DNA from: Virgisporangium aurantiacum
GTDB lineage: Bacteria; Actinomycetota; Actinomycetes; Mycobacteriales; Micromonosporaceae
Assembly: GCF_016863635.1 (NCBI RefSeq)
Contig: NZ_BOPG01000012.1
Location: forward strand, 310,001-374,000
Direction: 5' to 3'
DNA length: 64,000 nucleotides
The notes beneath the pieces are model-generated. The model made no database searches. It saw nothing but the letters and a program-made list of their open reading frames with translations, and was not told where the DNA came from. Numbering within the stretch: the first letter of the stretch is position 1; each line of letters begins with the position of its first letter. A program made the translations under genes and the position numbers. Below are positions 48,773 to 57,005 of the stretch, one piece after another.

Positions 48773-48830
48773 GCGCGCCTGAAACCGGCGATCCGCCGCG
48801 AAGGCGCCCGCAATGTCCCTATCGTGAGCC

Positions 48831-50027
48831 GTGGCATCAGATCCGATCCTCGGTGCGGCGCTGCCGGTCCACGTCGGGCGGCAGCCGATCTACCACCGCA
48901 CCGGCGACGTGGCCGCCTACGAGCTGCTCTTCCGCGCCGACGCGGGAGCCGTCGAGGCGTCCGACCGCAGCAGCTTCGCCACCAGCCGGGTGATCGTCGC
49001 GGCGTTCAGCGACTTCGGGGTGGAGGCGCTGGCCGGCAACCACCCGTGCTTCGTCAACGTCACCCGCGAGTTCCTCGTCGGCGACCTGCCGCTGCCGTTC
49101 GAGCCCGGCCGGGTCGGCATCGAGGTGCTCGCCGACATCGAGGTCGACGACGCGGTCCGCGACGGCGTGGCCGCGCTGGCGCGGCGGGGTTTCCAGATCG
49201 CGGTGGACCAGAGCGGCACCCGGCCCGGGCAGGAGGCGCTGCTCCCGTACGCCACCCACGCGAAGATCGACATGCTGGTCGACGACGAGGCGACGATCAA
49301 CATCGCGCTCAGCCGGTGCGCGCTGTACCCGCACGTGCAGCTGATCGCGGAGCGGCTGGAGTCGCCGGCGGCCGTCGACACCGCCACCGCGCTCGGGTTC
49401 CAGTTGCTGCAGGGCCACGCTCTCGGGCGTCCCCGCGCATTGACCGCCACGGCGCTCGGACCGCTCCGGCTGCGCCGGATCCACCTTCTGGTCGAACTCA
49501 ACAAGGCCGACGTCGACCTCGACCGCGTGGTCTCGATGGCGCAGACCGACCCGGGCCTGGCCCTGCGGGTGCTGCGGCTGGTCAACTCGGCCGCGAGCGG
49601 CACCCGGCGGACCGTGTCGTCGATCGCCGAGGCCGTGATGCTGCTGGGCACGCGGCAGTTGCAGCAGTGGGTCACGTTGATGGTGATCGCCGACATCACC
49701 GAGGGCGACGAGGCGGCCCTGACCTCGGCCGCCACCCACGCCCGGCTCTGCCGGCTGGTCGCCGAGCGGCGACGGCTCAACGGCGACACCGCGTTCACCG
49801 CCGGCCTGCTCGTCGCGGTCAGCGACCTGTTCGGGCTGCCGGTCGCCGATCTGGCGGCCGAGCTGCCGCTGGCCGGGGAGCTGCGCGAGGCCCTCATCAC
49901 CGGGACCGGTGCGCTGGCGGACGTGATCGGGACCGTGCACGTCTACCGCGCCGGGTACGCCTTCGACGGCGAGATCACCGCCGACATGCTCGACGCGATC
50001 CGCTGGAGCAACGCGATCCCGGCCTGA
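48831..50027 (+). CDS. EAL-like plus HDOD domain signalling protein (398 aa)
   Basis: Residues about 10-205 form an EAL-type barrel in which the catalytic signature is changed (AYELLFR for EAL; IAVDQSG for DDFG), so cyclic-di-GMP hydrolysis is unlikely. Residues about 205-390 are an HDOD domain (VSMAQTDPGLALRVLRLVNS, SSIAEAVMLLGTRQLQQWV) lacking the HD metal motif. This YuxH-type architecture occurs in signalling proteins that act as adaptors. The start is a GTG at 48831. It sits upstream of a secreted LPMO and a second EAL protein; whether they are linked is unknown. Confidence 0.82.
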   Translation: MASDPILGAALPVHVGRQPIYHRTGDVAAYELLFRADAGAVEASDRSSFATSRVIVAAFSDFGVEALAGNHPCFVNVTREFLVGDLPLPFEPGRVGIEVLADIEVDDAVRDGVAALARRGFQIAVDQSGTRPGQEALLPYATHAKIDMLVDDEATINIALSRCALYPHVQLIAERLESPAAVDTATALGFQLLQGHALGRPRALTATALGPLRLRRIHLLVELNKADVDLDRVVSMAQTDPGLALRVLRLVNSAASGTRRTVSSIAEAVMLLGTRQLQQWVTLMVIADITEGDEAALTSAATHARLCRLVAERRRLNGDTAFTAGLLVAVSDLFGLPVADLAAELPLAGELREALITGTGALADVIGTVHVYRAGYAFDGEITADMLDAIRWSNAIPA

Positions 50028-50070
50028 ATTCGACGATTATCGACGACAATTCGACAATACGTCGATCGAA

Positions 50071-50098
50071 TTGGTTCCAGTCAATGTCGTGCTATCGT
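50071..50098 (+). promoter_or_regulatory. Candidate promoter of the LPMO gene
   Basis: TTGGTT (50071-50076), 16-nt spacer, TATCGT (50093-50098), leaving a leader of about 100 nt. Just upstream, 50027-50066 is unusually AT-rich with repeated TTCGAC and a TCGAC-AATAC-GTCGA dyad (50051-50065), possibly an operator. Confidence 0.4.
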
Positions 50099-50202
50099 GT
50101 CCGCAATCCGGCCCTCCCCCCGGTTCAACCTGTCGACGCAGCGTCAGGACCGGGAGGACCGCGCACCCGGCTCCGGCGTTGCCCCGCCCCCGGGAGCCCG
50201 CC

Positions 50203-51261
50203 ATGTTTCCCACCCCCGCCCTCAATGCCCGGCGGCATTGGTTTCTCCGCGCGCTGACCATCGCCGCCGTCCTCACCCTCCTGCTCACCAACGTGTGGGT
50301 GGAGCGCGCGTCGACGCACGGAAACGTGCAGAGCCCGGCCTCCCGGAACTACGGGTGCTACGAGCGGTGGGGATCCAACCACCTCGACCCGAACATGGCC
50401 GCCACCGACCCGATGTGCGCACAGGCCTGGCAGGCCGAGCCCGCCGCCATGTGGAACTGGAACGGCCTGTACCGCAACGGTGTCGGCGGCAACCACCAGG
50501 CCGCCGTGCCCGACGGCCAGTTGTGCAGCGGCGGCCGCACCGAGAGCGGCCGGTACAACGCGCTCGACGCCGTGGGCCAGTGGCGGGCGACCGAGATCGG
50601 CAACAACTTCTCGATCCGGCTGTTCGACCAGGCCAGCCACGGCGCCGACTACATCCGCGTGTACGTCACCAAGCAGGGCTTCAACTCCCTGACGACGCCG
50701 CTCGGCTGGGGCAACCTCGAACTCGTCGCCCAGATCGGCAACACGCCGGCGAGCCAGTGGCAGGCGGTCACCGGCGGCGTGCAGATCAGCGTTCCGGCCG
50801 TGGCGTCGGGCCGCACCGGGCGGCACATGGTCTACACCATCTGGCAGGCCAGCCACATGGACCAGGCCTACTACTTCTGCAGCGACGTCCGGTTCCCGGG
50901 TGGGGCGGCCGACCCGCCGCTGCCGGGCCCCGGCCCGGACCCGGATCCCGATCCGGGCACCGGTGGCTGCACCGCCACCTACACCACCGCGTCGCAGTGG
51001 TCGAACGGCTTCCAGGGCGATGTCAAGGTGACCGCCGGCTCCACCGCCATCACCGGCTGGACCGTCAACATGACCTGGCCCGGCAGCCAGACCGTCACGC
51101 AGGTGTGGAACGCCACCGTCACCAACAACGGATCCACGGTGCTGGCGAAGAACGTGGGGTGGAACGGCAGTCTCGCGGCGGGAGGCACGGCGTCGTTCGG
51201 CTTCCTCGGCAGCACCAACAGTTTCAACAACGTCCCCACATTGGCCTGCAACGCGACCTGA
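50203..51261 (+). CDS. Secreted AA10 lytic polysaccharide monooxygenase with CBM2 (352 aa)
   Basis: Copper enzyme that oxidatively cleaves cellulose or chitin. Signal peptide 1-38; cleavage before His39 gives the obligatory N-terminal copper-binding His (HGNVQSPASRNYGCYERWG). The second copper His is H146 in DQASHGADYIRVYVTKQG. A Pro/Asp linker (GPGPDPDPDPG) leads to a C-terminal CBM2 (GCTATYTTASQWSNGFQGDV to ACNAT) that binds crystalline cellulose or chitin. GGGAG lies 6 nt before the ATG at 50203; the frame extends left into the promoter. It is monocistronic with its own terminator. Confidence 0.95.
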   Translation: MFPTPALNARRHWFLRALTIAAVLTLLLTNVWVERASTHGNVQSPASRNYGCYERWGSNHLDPNMAATDPMCAQAWQAEPAAMWNWNGLYRNGVGGNHQAAVPDGQLCSGGRTESGRYNALDAVGQWRATEIGNNFSIRLFDQASHGADYIRVYVTKQGFNSLTTPLGWGNLELVAQIGNTPASQWQAVTGGVQISVPAVASGRTGRHMVYTIWQASHMDQAYYFCSDVRFPGGAADPPLPGPGPDPDPDPGTGGCTATYTTASQWSNGFQGDVKVTAGSTAITGWTVNMTWPGSQTVTQVWNATVTNNGSTVLAKNVGWNGSLAAGGTASFGFLGSTNSFNNVPTLACNAT

Positions 51262-51268
51262 TTCCACC

Positions 51269-51299
51269 GCGGGGCCCGCGCGTGCGGGCCCCGCATTTT
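51269..51299 (+). terminator. Intrinsic terminator of the LPMO gene
   Basis: GCGGGGCCCGC-GCGT-GCGGGCCCCGC followed by ATTTT: 11-bp perfect stem with a T-run, 7 nt after the stop. Confidence 0.9.
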
Positions 51300-51337
51300 G
51301 TCCTCAACCCGGGAGCCGGTGCGCCGATCAGGTCGGC

Positions 51338-52606
51338 ATGGCGACGCTGTTCAGGCGGGGCGGACACGAGCCGCCCCAGGTTCCGGAGGCCGGCATCCCG
51401 GTCGACCGGATCGTGGCCGAGCGCCTCGTCACCGCCCACTTCCAACCGATCGTGCACCTCGACACCCGGGAGGTGGTGGCGTTCGAGGCGCTGGCGCGGG
51501 GCCCGGCCGGTACCGTGCTGGAGCGTCCCGACGCGTTGTTCGCCGCGGCGGCGTCGGCCGGGCTCGCCTGGGAACTGGACACGATCGTCCGGGTGGCGGC
51601 GTTCCGGGCCGCGCTCGACGCCGACCTCCACCCGTCGGTGTCGCTGTTCGTCAACGCCGACCCGGCCAGCGTCGGCCGTCCGGTGCCGCCCGAACTCGTC
51701 GGCACGCTCGCCGAGGCGCTGAGCCGGTTGCGCGTCTTCCTCGACATCTCCGAACGGGCGCTGGGCTCCAGCCCGGCCGCGACGCTCATCGGCATCGAGC
51801 GGGCCCGGTCGACCGGCTGGGGCATTTCCCTGGACAACGTCGGGCTCACCGCGGACTCGTTGGCGCTCATGCCGTTCGCGCGTCCCGACGTGGTCAAGGT
51901 CGACGTTTCTCTGTTGCACGGGGACGGGCACCAGCGCGCTCCGCGCGTCCTCGGCGCCGTGACCGCCCACCGCGAGCGGACCGGTGCCGTGACCCTCGCC
52001 GCGGGCATCGAGACGGCCGAGCACGTCCGGACGGCGCGGGCGCTGGGCGCCTCCTACGGACAGGGCTTCCTGTTCGGACGCCCGGAGCCGCTGCCCAAGC
52101 GCACCCGCAACCCCGTGCACCCGCTGCCGCTCATCGACAGCCTGCCGCCGGTCGAGGCCGACGACACCCCGTTCCTGGTCGCCTGCGCCCACGGCCGCGC
52201 CGCGCCGGCGCCCCGCGCCGTCATCGAGGCCCTCGCCGACGACCTCGAACAGCGGGCCGCCCTCGACCAGGACCCGCCCGTCTTCCTCGCCTGCCTGCCC
52301 GCCCAGCACATGATGTCCGGCGGCCCGCTGGCGTTCCTCGAGGTGATCGCGCGGAGTGCGAGCTTCGCGGCGGCACTGTGCGCGGAACCGCCCCGGCACC
52401 TGCCGCCGGGTGCGCTGATCCACGCGCTGGACGCCGCCGACCCGCTGCGGGCCGAGTGGGTCACGATCGTCATCGACCCGCACCGGGCCGTGCTGCTGGC
52501 CGCACGCGGCGACGCCGAGGACGGGACGATGTCGTTCCGCCTGACCTACGACCGGTCGGTGGTGGTGCGCGCCGCCCGGATCCTGATGCGCCGGATCACG
52601 ACGTAG
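51338..52606 (+). CDS. EAL domain protein with C-terminal DICT-like sensory domain (422 aa)
   Basis: Residues about 25-260 form an EAL domain: VVAFEALARGP has the EAL motif, FLDISERAL the second Glu, VVKVDVSLLHG the Lys, and ASYGQGFLFGRP the Gln. However, DDFG is DNVG and AEGVE is AAGIE, so metal and base residues are partly lost and activity is doubtful. Residues about 270-420 resemble the DICT domain (DDLEQRAALDQDPPVFLACL, FRLTYDRSVVVRAARILMRR), thought to sense signals together with EAL or GGDEF modules. The end overlaps the convergent ferredoxin gene by 11 nt. Confidence 0.8.
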   Translation: MATLFRRGGHEPPQVPEAGIPVDRIVAERLVTAHFQPIVHLDTREVVAFEALARGPAGTVLERPDALFAAAASAGLAWELDTIVRVAAFRAALDADLHPSVSLFVNADPASVGRPVPPELVGTLAEALSRLRVFLDISERALGSSPAATLIGIERARSTGWGISLDNVGLTADSLALMPFARPDVVKVDVSLLHGDGHQRAPRVLGAVTAHRERTGAVTLAAGIETAEHVRTARALGASYGQGFLFGRPEPLPKRTRNPVHPLPLIDSLPPVEADDTPFLVACAHGRAAPAPRAVIEALADDLEQRAALDQDPPVFLACLPAQHMMSGGPLAFLEVIARSASFAAALCAEPPRHLPPGALIHALDAADPLRAEWVTIVIDPHRAVLLAARGDAEDGTMSFRLTYDRSVVVRAARILMRRITT

Positions 52607-52814
52607 TTCTGTACACCGTGAACACGAAGTCGGGGCACACCATCTGGCAGGCGGTGCACCCGGTGCAGCCCGGCGTGAGCTCCGGGTACCGGTAGCCGAT
52701 CTCGTTCACCGTCGACGACATCACGAGCACGTCGGGCGGGCAGGCGGCGATGCACAGCTCGCAGCCCTTGCACTTGTCGACGTCGATGACGAGCGTGCCG
52801 CGGGAGGTCTTCAC
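52596..52814 (-). CDS. 2x[4Fe-4S] ferredoxin-type delta subunit of 2-oxoacid:ferredoxin oxidoreductase (72 aa)
   Basis: Two cluster motifs are clear: CKGCELCIAACPP and CTGCTACQMVCPD. The sequence LVIDVDKCKGCELCI matches delta subunits of KorD/VorD type, which accept electrons from the alpha/beta core. It is the last gene of the operon; the GTG start overlaps the GntR stop. Confidence 0.88.
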   Translation of the reverse strand: MKTSRGTLVIDVDKCKGCELCIAACPPDVLVMSSTVNEIGYRYPELTPGCTGCTACQMVCPDFVFTVYRTTS

Positions 52815-53461
52815 TCCGGGAACACCCCTTTCCGCTTGAGGGCGGAGACGGCGTTGGCAGCCGTCAGGTTGATGTGGTCCAGGGCCGCCCGGGCGGCGGC
52901 GTCCGGGTCGCCGGCGCGCAGCGCCTCGTACTCGGCGCGCAGGGCGGCGCGCTCGGCCGGTAGCGCGTCCTCGATCGCGAAGCGCGCCGCCGCCGGCACC
53001 AGGCCGCTGAACGTGCGCAGCAGCGCCCGCAGGTGGTTGCCGGCGGCCGACACGTTCACCACCCGCCGGAACTCGCGGGCCAGGCCCTCGAATTCGTCCA
53101 CTGTGGACGCCCGGTCGAGCGCGTCGTCGAGCTTCGCCAACGACTCCAGCACCGCCGGGTCGGCCTTCGCGGCCGCGCGGCGGTTGGTGAGCGCGCTGAG
53201 CATCGCGTACAACTCGAACGCCTCGAACACGGTGTCGGCGTCGAACCCGGCCACGAACGCGCCCTTGTAGTGCGGCATGCGCACCAGGCCGTCGCGTTCC
53301 AGGCTCATCAGCCCCTCCCGCACCGGAACCCGGCTCACGCCCAGCGTGGCGGCGACGCCGTCGATGTCAATTCGGTCGCCGGTGCGCAGCGTCCCGTCGA
53401 ACAGCAGGCCGAGGATGTGGTCGGCCACCGCCTCGCTCGTCTTGGTACGGATCAAAGTCAC
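52811..53461 (-). CDS. GntR-family (FadR/FCD type) regulator inside the oxidoreductase operon (216 aa)
   Basis: Winged helix EAVADHILGLLFDGTLRTGD, RIDIDGVAATLGVSRVPVRE, GLMSLERDGLVRMPHYKGAF, followed by an all-helical FCD effector domain containing a FEAFELYAMLSAL segment and a C-terminal AALDHINLTAANAV that would supply metal-binding His. Its position between beta and ferredoxin subunits, with GTGA overlaps on both sides, ties its level to the enzyme. The likely operator is TTGAAT-N5-ATTCAA at 55867-55883, upstream of the operon and of the divergent dehydrogenase. Confidence 0.88.
   Translation of the reverse strand: MTLIRTKTSEAVADHILGLLFDGTLRTGDRIDIDGVAATLGVSRVPVREGLMSLERDGLVRMPHYKGAFVAGFDADTVFEAFELYAMLSALTNRRAAAKADPAVLESLAKLDDALDRASTVDEFEGLAREFRRVVNVSAAGNHLRALLRTFSGLVPAAARFAIEDALPAERAALRAEYEALRAGDPDAAARAALDHINLTAANAVSALKRKGVFPE
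53096..53108. repeat. Dispersed TCCACWGTGGA motif, copy 5 of 8
   Basis: GTCCACTGTGGAC in the GntR gene, read as Ser-Thr-Val-Asp. Confidence 0.8.
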
Positions 53462-54225
53462 GGGGTCACCAGTTCGCCGATCGGATACGCCTGCTCCATC
53501 GTGCCGCCCTGGTAGTTGGCGCCCTCCGCCGCGGGTACGAACCACCCGGTCGGGCACATCGTGAGGATCTCCACCAGCCCGAAGCCCTTGCCTTCGAGCT
53601 GCACCTCGAACGCCTTGCGCAGCATGCGTTTCGTCTGCTGGACCCCGGCCGCGGTCGACACGGCGCCCCGCGCCACGTACGCGGTGCCGCGCAGCTTCGC
53701 GACGAGGTCGGCGACCGGCACCGGGTAGCCGTGGGTCTCCGGGTCGCGGCCGTCGAGGCTGGTCTTCGTGCGCTGCCCGATGACCGTGGTGGCCGTCTGC
53801 TGGCCGCCGGTGTCGCCGAACACGCCGTTGTTCAGCATCACGCAGGTGACCTTCTCCCCGCGCGCCGCCGCGTGCAGCACCTCCTGCAGCCCCTCGTTGG
53901 CCATGTCGCCGTCGCCCTGCAGCGTGAACACCGCGCAGTCGGGCCGCATCCGCTTGATGCCGGTGGCGCACGACGGCGCGCGGCCGTGCAGGCACTGGAG
54001 CACGTCGACGTCCATGATGCGGACGAAGCTGCCGTAGCAGCCGTGCCCGACGACGCCGATGGTGCGCTGCACGATGTCGAGGTCCTGCAGCACCTCCAGC
54101 AGCAGCCGCAGCGCCACCGGTTCCCCGCAGCCCGGGCACAGCGAGTGCTCGCCCAGCAGCAGCGACGGCTTCGGCGCCGCGACCAGCTTCCCACCCACCG
54201 GCGGTTGACTCGTGTCGATGGTCAT
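53458..54225 (-). CDS. korB: 2-oxoacid:ferredoxin oxidoreductase beta subunit, TPP-binding (255 aa)
   Basis: Thiamine-diphosphate subunit. SLCPGCGEPVALRLLLEV is the conserved N-terminal Cys motif, VGHGCYGSF and HGRAPSCATGIKR follow, and the TPP/Mg motif is FTLQGDGDMANEGLQEV to MLNNGVFGDTGGQ. It catalyses CoA-dependent oxidative decarboxylation of a 2-oxoacid with ferredoxin reduction. ATGA overlap with the alpha subunit upstream and GTGA with GntR downstream. The substrate could be 2-oxoglutarate, a branched-chain or a catabolic intermediate; it is not evident. Confidence 0.9.
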   Translation of the reverse strand: MTIDTSQPPVGGKLVAAPKPSLLLGEHSLCPGCGEPVALRLLLEVLQDLDIVQRTIGVVGHGCYGSFVRIMDVDVLQCLHGRAPSCATGIKRMRPDCAVFTLQGDGDMANEGLQEVLHAAARGEKVTCVMLNNGVFGDTGGQQTATTVIGQRTKTSLDGRDPETHGYPVPVADLVAKLRGTAYVARGAVSTAAGVQQTKRMLRKAFEVQLEGKGFGLVEILTMCPTGWFVPAAEGANYQGGTMEQAYPIGELVTP

Positions 54226-55280
54226 CGGGACGCCTCCAGGATCAGGTTGCGGAGCACCGGCGCGTCGAGCAGTTCCCCGTACGCCAGCCCGGACTCGGCG
54301 ATGCTCACCCCGCCGATGAACCGGATCGCCGACCGGTCGGCCGCGTGCATGCGCACGTCGTCGAGCATCTGGCCGGCGTTGAGCTCGAACACCAGCACCC
54401 GCTTCGCCGTCCGGGTGGCCTCGGTGAGCGCCGCGCCCGGGAACGGCCACAACGTGATCGGCCGGAACCAGCCGACCTTGTGCCCCTCGGCGCGCAACTC
54501 ACGCACCACGTACTCGACGAACTTGGCCGCGCTTCCGAACGCCACCACGACCGTCTCGGCATCGTCCACATCGGACTGTTCGTGCAGCTGCTCGGCGTCC
54601 TCGATGGTCTGGAACTTCGTGGCGACGGCCCGCCAGTGGCGGTCGGGGCCCGGCCCCGGATCGGTGGCCTTGCCCATCGCCCAGGTCCAGATCTGGCGCG
54701 AGCGGCCGGTGCCGCCGCCGCTGCCGTCGAGGGCCCAGTCCTTCGGTGGCAGCGGCCCGAAGTCTCGCTTGCGGATCTCGACGCCGACGCGCGTCTGCGC
54801 GATCAGCGGGTCGCCGTAGAGGATCACGGGTGCGCGGTACCTGTCGGCGAGGTGGAACAGCCGCTGGGTGTGCTCGACGGCCTCGGGAACGTCCTTGGGC
54901 GCCAACGTGATCGTGCGGTAGTCGCCCCAGCCGCCGCCGCGCGTGCACTGGAAGTAGTCCTGTTGGTTGCGCGCCATGTTGAAGACGACCATCGGCGTCT
55001 CGTTGAGGGCCGCCTCGGCGATGGCCTCCTGCATCAACGCGATGCCCTGCCCGCACGAGCCGGTGGCGGCGCGCGCACCCGTGGCGGCCGCGCCGATCGC
55101 CATGTTGACGCCCTCGATCTCGCTCTCCGCGTTGATGAACACGCCGCCGGCCGCCGGCAGCTTGTGCGACATGTTCTCCAGCAGGCCGGTGAACGGCGAC
55201 ATCGGGTAGCCGGCGAAGAACCGGCACCCGGCCGCGATTGCCGACTCCGCGATCGCCGCCGACCCTTCAAGAAGCTCCAT
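54222..55280 (-). CDS. korA: 2-oxoacid:ferredoxin oxidoreductase alpha subunit (352 aa)
   Basis: Alpha subunit with the pyrimidine-binding domain. It begins LLEGSAAIAESAIAAGCRFF, AGYPMSPFTGLLENMS, and has FINAESEIEGVNMAIGAAAT with the conserved Glu, then ATGSCGQGIALMQEAIAEA and NMARNQQDYFQCTRGGGWGD. The C-terminal part (about 220-352) has VVVAFGSAAKFVEYV and VGWFRPITLWPFPGAAL. It forms the catalytic core with the beta subunit. Its start lies 14 nt inside the gamma gene. Confidence 0.9.
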   Translation of the reverse strand: MELLEGSAAIAESAIAAGCRFFAGYPMSPFTGLLENMSHKLPAAGGVFINAESEIEGVNMAIGAAATGARAATGSCGQGIALMQEAIAEAALNETPMVVFNMARNQQDYFQCTRGGGWGDYRTITLAPKDVPEAVEHTQRLFHLADRYRAPVILYGDPLIAQTRVGVEIRKRDFGPLPPKDWALDGSGGGTGRSRQIWTWAMGKATDPGPGPDRHWRAVATKFQTIEDAEQLHEQSDVDDAETVVVAFGSAAKFVEYVVRELRAEGHKVGWFRPITLWPFPGAALTEATRTAKRVLVFELNAGQMLDDVRMHAADRSAIRFIGGVSIAESGLAYGELLDAPVLRNLILEASR

Positions 55281-55803
55281 GACCGGCCTCCAACGCCTTC
55301 CTGTTCGCGGGCGCGTGCTGGCGCCGGTAGGGCGGCAGCAGTTCCTCCATCGCCGCGGCGAGAGCCTCCGGCTCCACCATCCGCGCGACCGCGTTGTACG
55401 CCCCCAGCAACACGAACCCGATCGCGTTCGGCGCGCCGACCTTTTTCGCCACGGCCGCGGCGTCGATCGTGTGCACCTCCATGCCGTCGGGCAACGCGGC
55501 CGGGTCGACGAGCGGAACGTTCGCGATCACCGGACCACCCGGCCGCAGCCGGGCGAGCACGGGTTCGCTGAACCGGTGGTGCGCGACGATCGCCGACCAC
55601 GCCGAGGCGAGCACCGGCAGCGCGTGCAGCGGCCCGTCCCCGACGACGACGCTGGCCTTCGACGGCCCGCCGCGCATCTCACCGCCGTAGTCGGCGGACA
55701 GCATCGCGTGCAGACCGGCCCGGGTGGCGGCCAACGCCAGCGTCTTGGCCAGCAACTGGATCCCCTGCCCCCCGATACCGGTGACGATGACCTCGCGCTC
55801 CAC
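55267..55803 (-). CDS. 2-oxoacid:ferredoxin oxidoreductase gamma subunit (178 aa)
   Basis: Gamma domain with the motif VIVTGIGGQGIQLLAKTLAL, then SADYGGEMRGGPSKASVVVG, which fits the CoA-handling subunit of this enzyme class. The separate small gamma gene, together with alpha, beta and delta, makes a four-subunit arrangement like Vor/Kor of anaerobes rather than the two-subunit KorAB common in aerobic actinobacteria. The GTG at 55803 is chosen because it starts just before the strand VIVTGIGGQG and has a GAGAGGGGG box upstream; it is the first gene of the operon. Confidence 0.88.
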   Translation of the reverse strand: MEREVIVTGIGGQGIQLLAKTLALAATRAGLHAMLSADYGGEMRGGPSKASVVVGDGPLHALPVLASAWSAIVAHHRFSEPVLARLRPGGPVIANVPLVDPAALPDGMEVHTIDAAAVAKKVGAPNAIGFVLLGAYNAVARMVEPEALAAAMEELLPPYRRQHAPANRKALEAGHGAS

Positions 55804-55849
55804 CGCCCACCCCCTCTCGCCGCCCGCCGCCGCTGCTTGCCGCCGCCGC

Positions 55850-55883
55850 TTGACACCGTTTAGATATTGAATACAAAATTCAA
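55850..55883 (+). promoter_or_regulatory. Promoter with overlapping GntR operator
   Basis: TTGACA (55850-55855), 16 nt, TACAAA (55872-55877) reads toward the alcohol dehydrogenase. TTGAAT-ACAAA-ATTCAA (55867-55883), with perfect 6-bp arms, covers the -10 box. It lies in a distinctly AT-rich 30-nt island between the divergent oxidoreductase and dehydrogenase genes. Confidence 0.75.
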
Positions 55884-55907
55884 CCCGAGGGCAAGAGGAG
55901 GTCAACC

Positions 55908-57005
55908 ATGCGCGCGGCCGTCCTGCACGGGTTTGGGAAGTTGGTCGTCGACGAGGTGGCGGATCCGGTGCCGCGGCCCGACGAGGTGGTCGTCGACGTC
56001 ACCTGTGTGCAACCGAGCGTCACCGAGTGCGGGCTCGTCCTCGGCGAGCCGATCGCCATGCACGCGCAGCTCGCGCGGGCGCTCGCCGACGGGCCGGTGC
56101 GGTTCGGCGGCCACGAGTTCTGCGGCGTGGTCAGCGAGGCCGGCGCGGACAGCGGGGTTGCGGTGGGTGCGACGGTCACGGCCGTCGAGACCATCCATTG
56201 TGGACGCTGTGCGGCCTGCCGCCGCGCCCGACCCGACGCCTGTGCGCGTCCCGAGTTCATCGGGTTCACCCGGCCGGGCGCGTTCGCCGAACGGGTCGCC
56301 GTGCCGGCCGCCAGCGTGGTGCCGGTGCCCGCGGGGGTCAGCGCCTCGGCGGTCGCCGCCATCCAGCCGCTCGCCGGGGCGATCCACGCCCACGCGGAGG
56401 CGGACATCAGGCCCGGCGAGAGCGTGCTCGTCATCGGCGCCGGGGTGATGGGCCTGCTGGCGATCCAGGTCGCGCGGCACGGCAACGCGGGCGTCGTCAT
56501 CGTCGCGGGCCGCAGCCCCGCCAAGCTCGCGCTCGCCGAACGCTTCGGCGCCGACGTCGTCCTCGGCGCCGACGCCGACGTCCGCCGGGCCGTCCGCGAC
56601 GCCACCGACGGCATCGGCGCCGACGTGGTCATCGAGACCGCCGGCGGCCCGCCGGAGGCCGGCCTGGCGGGCGTCGCGACGCTCGACCTGGCGGCCCGGT
56701 GCGTGCGCCGGGGTGGACGGATCGTCATGGTATCCGTGCTGCCGCAACGGTTCGAGGCACCCGTCGGGCTGCTGCGCGAGCGCTCGGTGGCGCTGCTGCA
56801 CCCGCGCTCCGGCGCCGGCGGCTACTCCCCCGCCGCGAGCGTGTTCGAGTACGCGCTGCGGCTCGTCGCCCGCGGCGACGTCGACGTCGAGTCGCTGGTG
56901 ACCCACCGGCTACACGGGATCGACGCGCTCCCGGAAGCCGTGGAGATGACGGCGAACAAGGCCGCGCACGGCGCGATCAACCCGGTGCAGGTGGTGCTTC
57001 CCTAG
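55908..57005 (+). CDS. Zinc-dependent alcohol dehydrogenase, MDR family (365 aa)
   Basis: Medium-chain dehydrogenase. The catalytic-zinc region is VRFGGHEFCGVVSEAG, the structural-zinc cysteines lie in HCGRCAACRRARPDAC, and the cofactor fold is VLVIGAGVMGLLAIQVA followed by VVIVAGRSPAKLALAERFGA. This is the threonine/sorbitol dehydrogenase branch; the natural alcohol is unknown. AGGAGG precedes the ATG. It is divergent from the oxidoreductase operon under a shared AT-rich operator, so it may supply or remove that enzyme's substrate. The last 29 nt overlap the convergent ligase gene. Confidence 0.9.
   Translation: MRAAVLHGFGKLVVDEVADPVPRPDEVVVDVTCVQPSVTECGLVLGEPIAMHAQLARALADGPVRFGGHEFCGVVSEAGADSGVAVGATVTAVETIHCGRCAACRRARPDACARPEFIGFTRPGAFAERVAVPAASVVPVPAGVSASAVAAIQPLAGAIHAHAEADIRPGESVLVIGAGVMGLLAIQVARHGNAGVVIVAGRSPAKLALAERFGADVVLGADADVRRAVRDATDGIGADVVIETAGGPPEAGLAGVATLDLAARCVRRGGRIVMVSVLPQRFEAPVGLLRERSVALLHPRSGAGGYSPAASVFEYALRLVARGDVDVESLVTHRLHGIDALPEAVEMTANKAAHGAINPVQVVLP

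Noticed and set aside
48708..48784. Possible CRISPR array
   Set aside because: The 13-bp units are directly abutting with no spacers and no cas genes; it is a simple tandem repeat.
51338..52606. Active cyclic-di-GMP phosphodiesterase
   Set aside because: DDFG and AEGVE motifs are altered to DNVG and AAGIE, so activity should not be assumed from the EAL motif alone.
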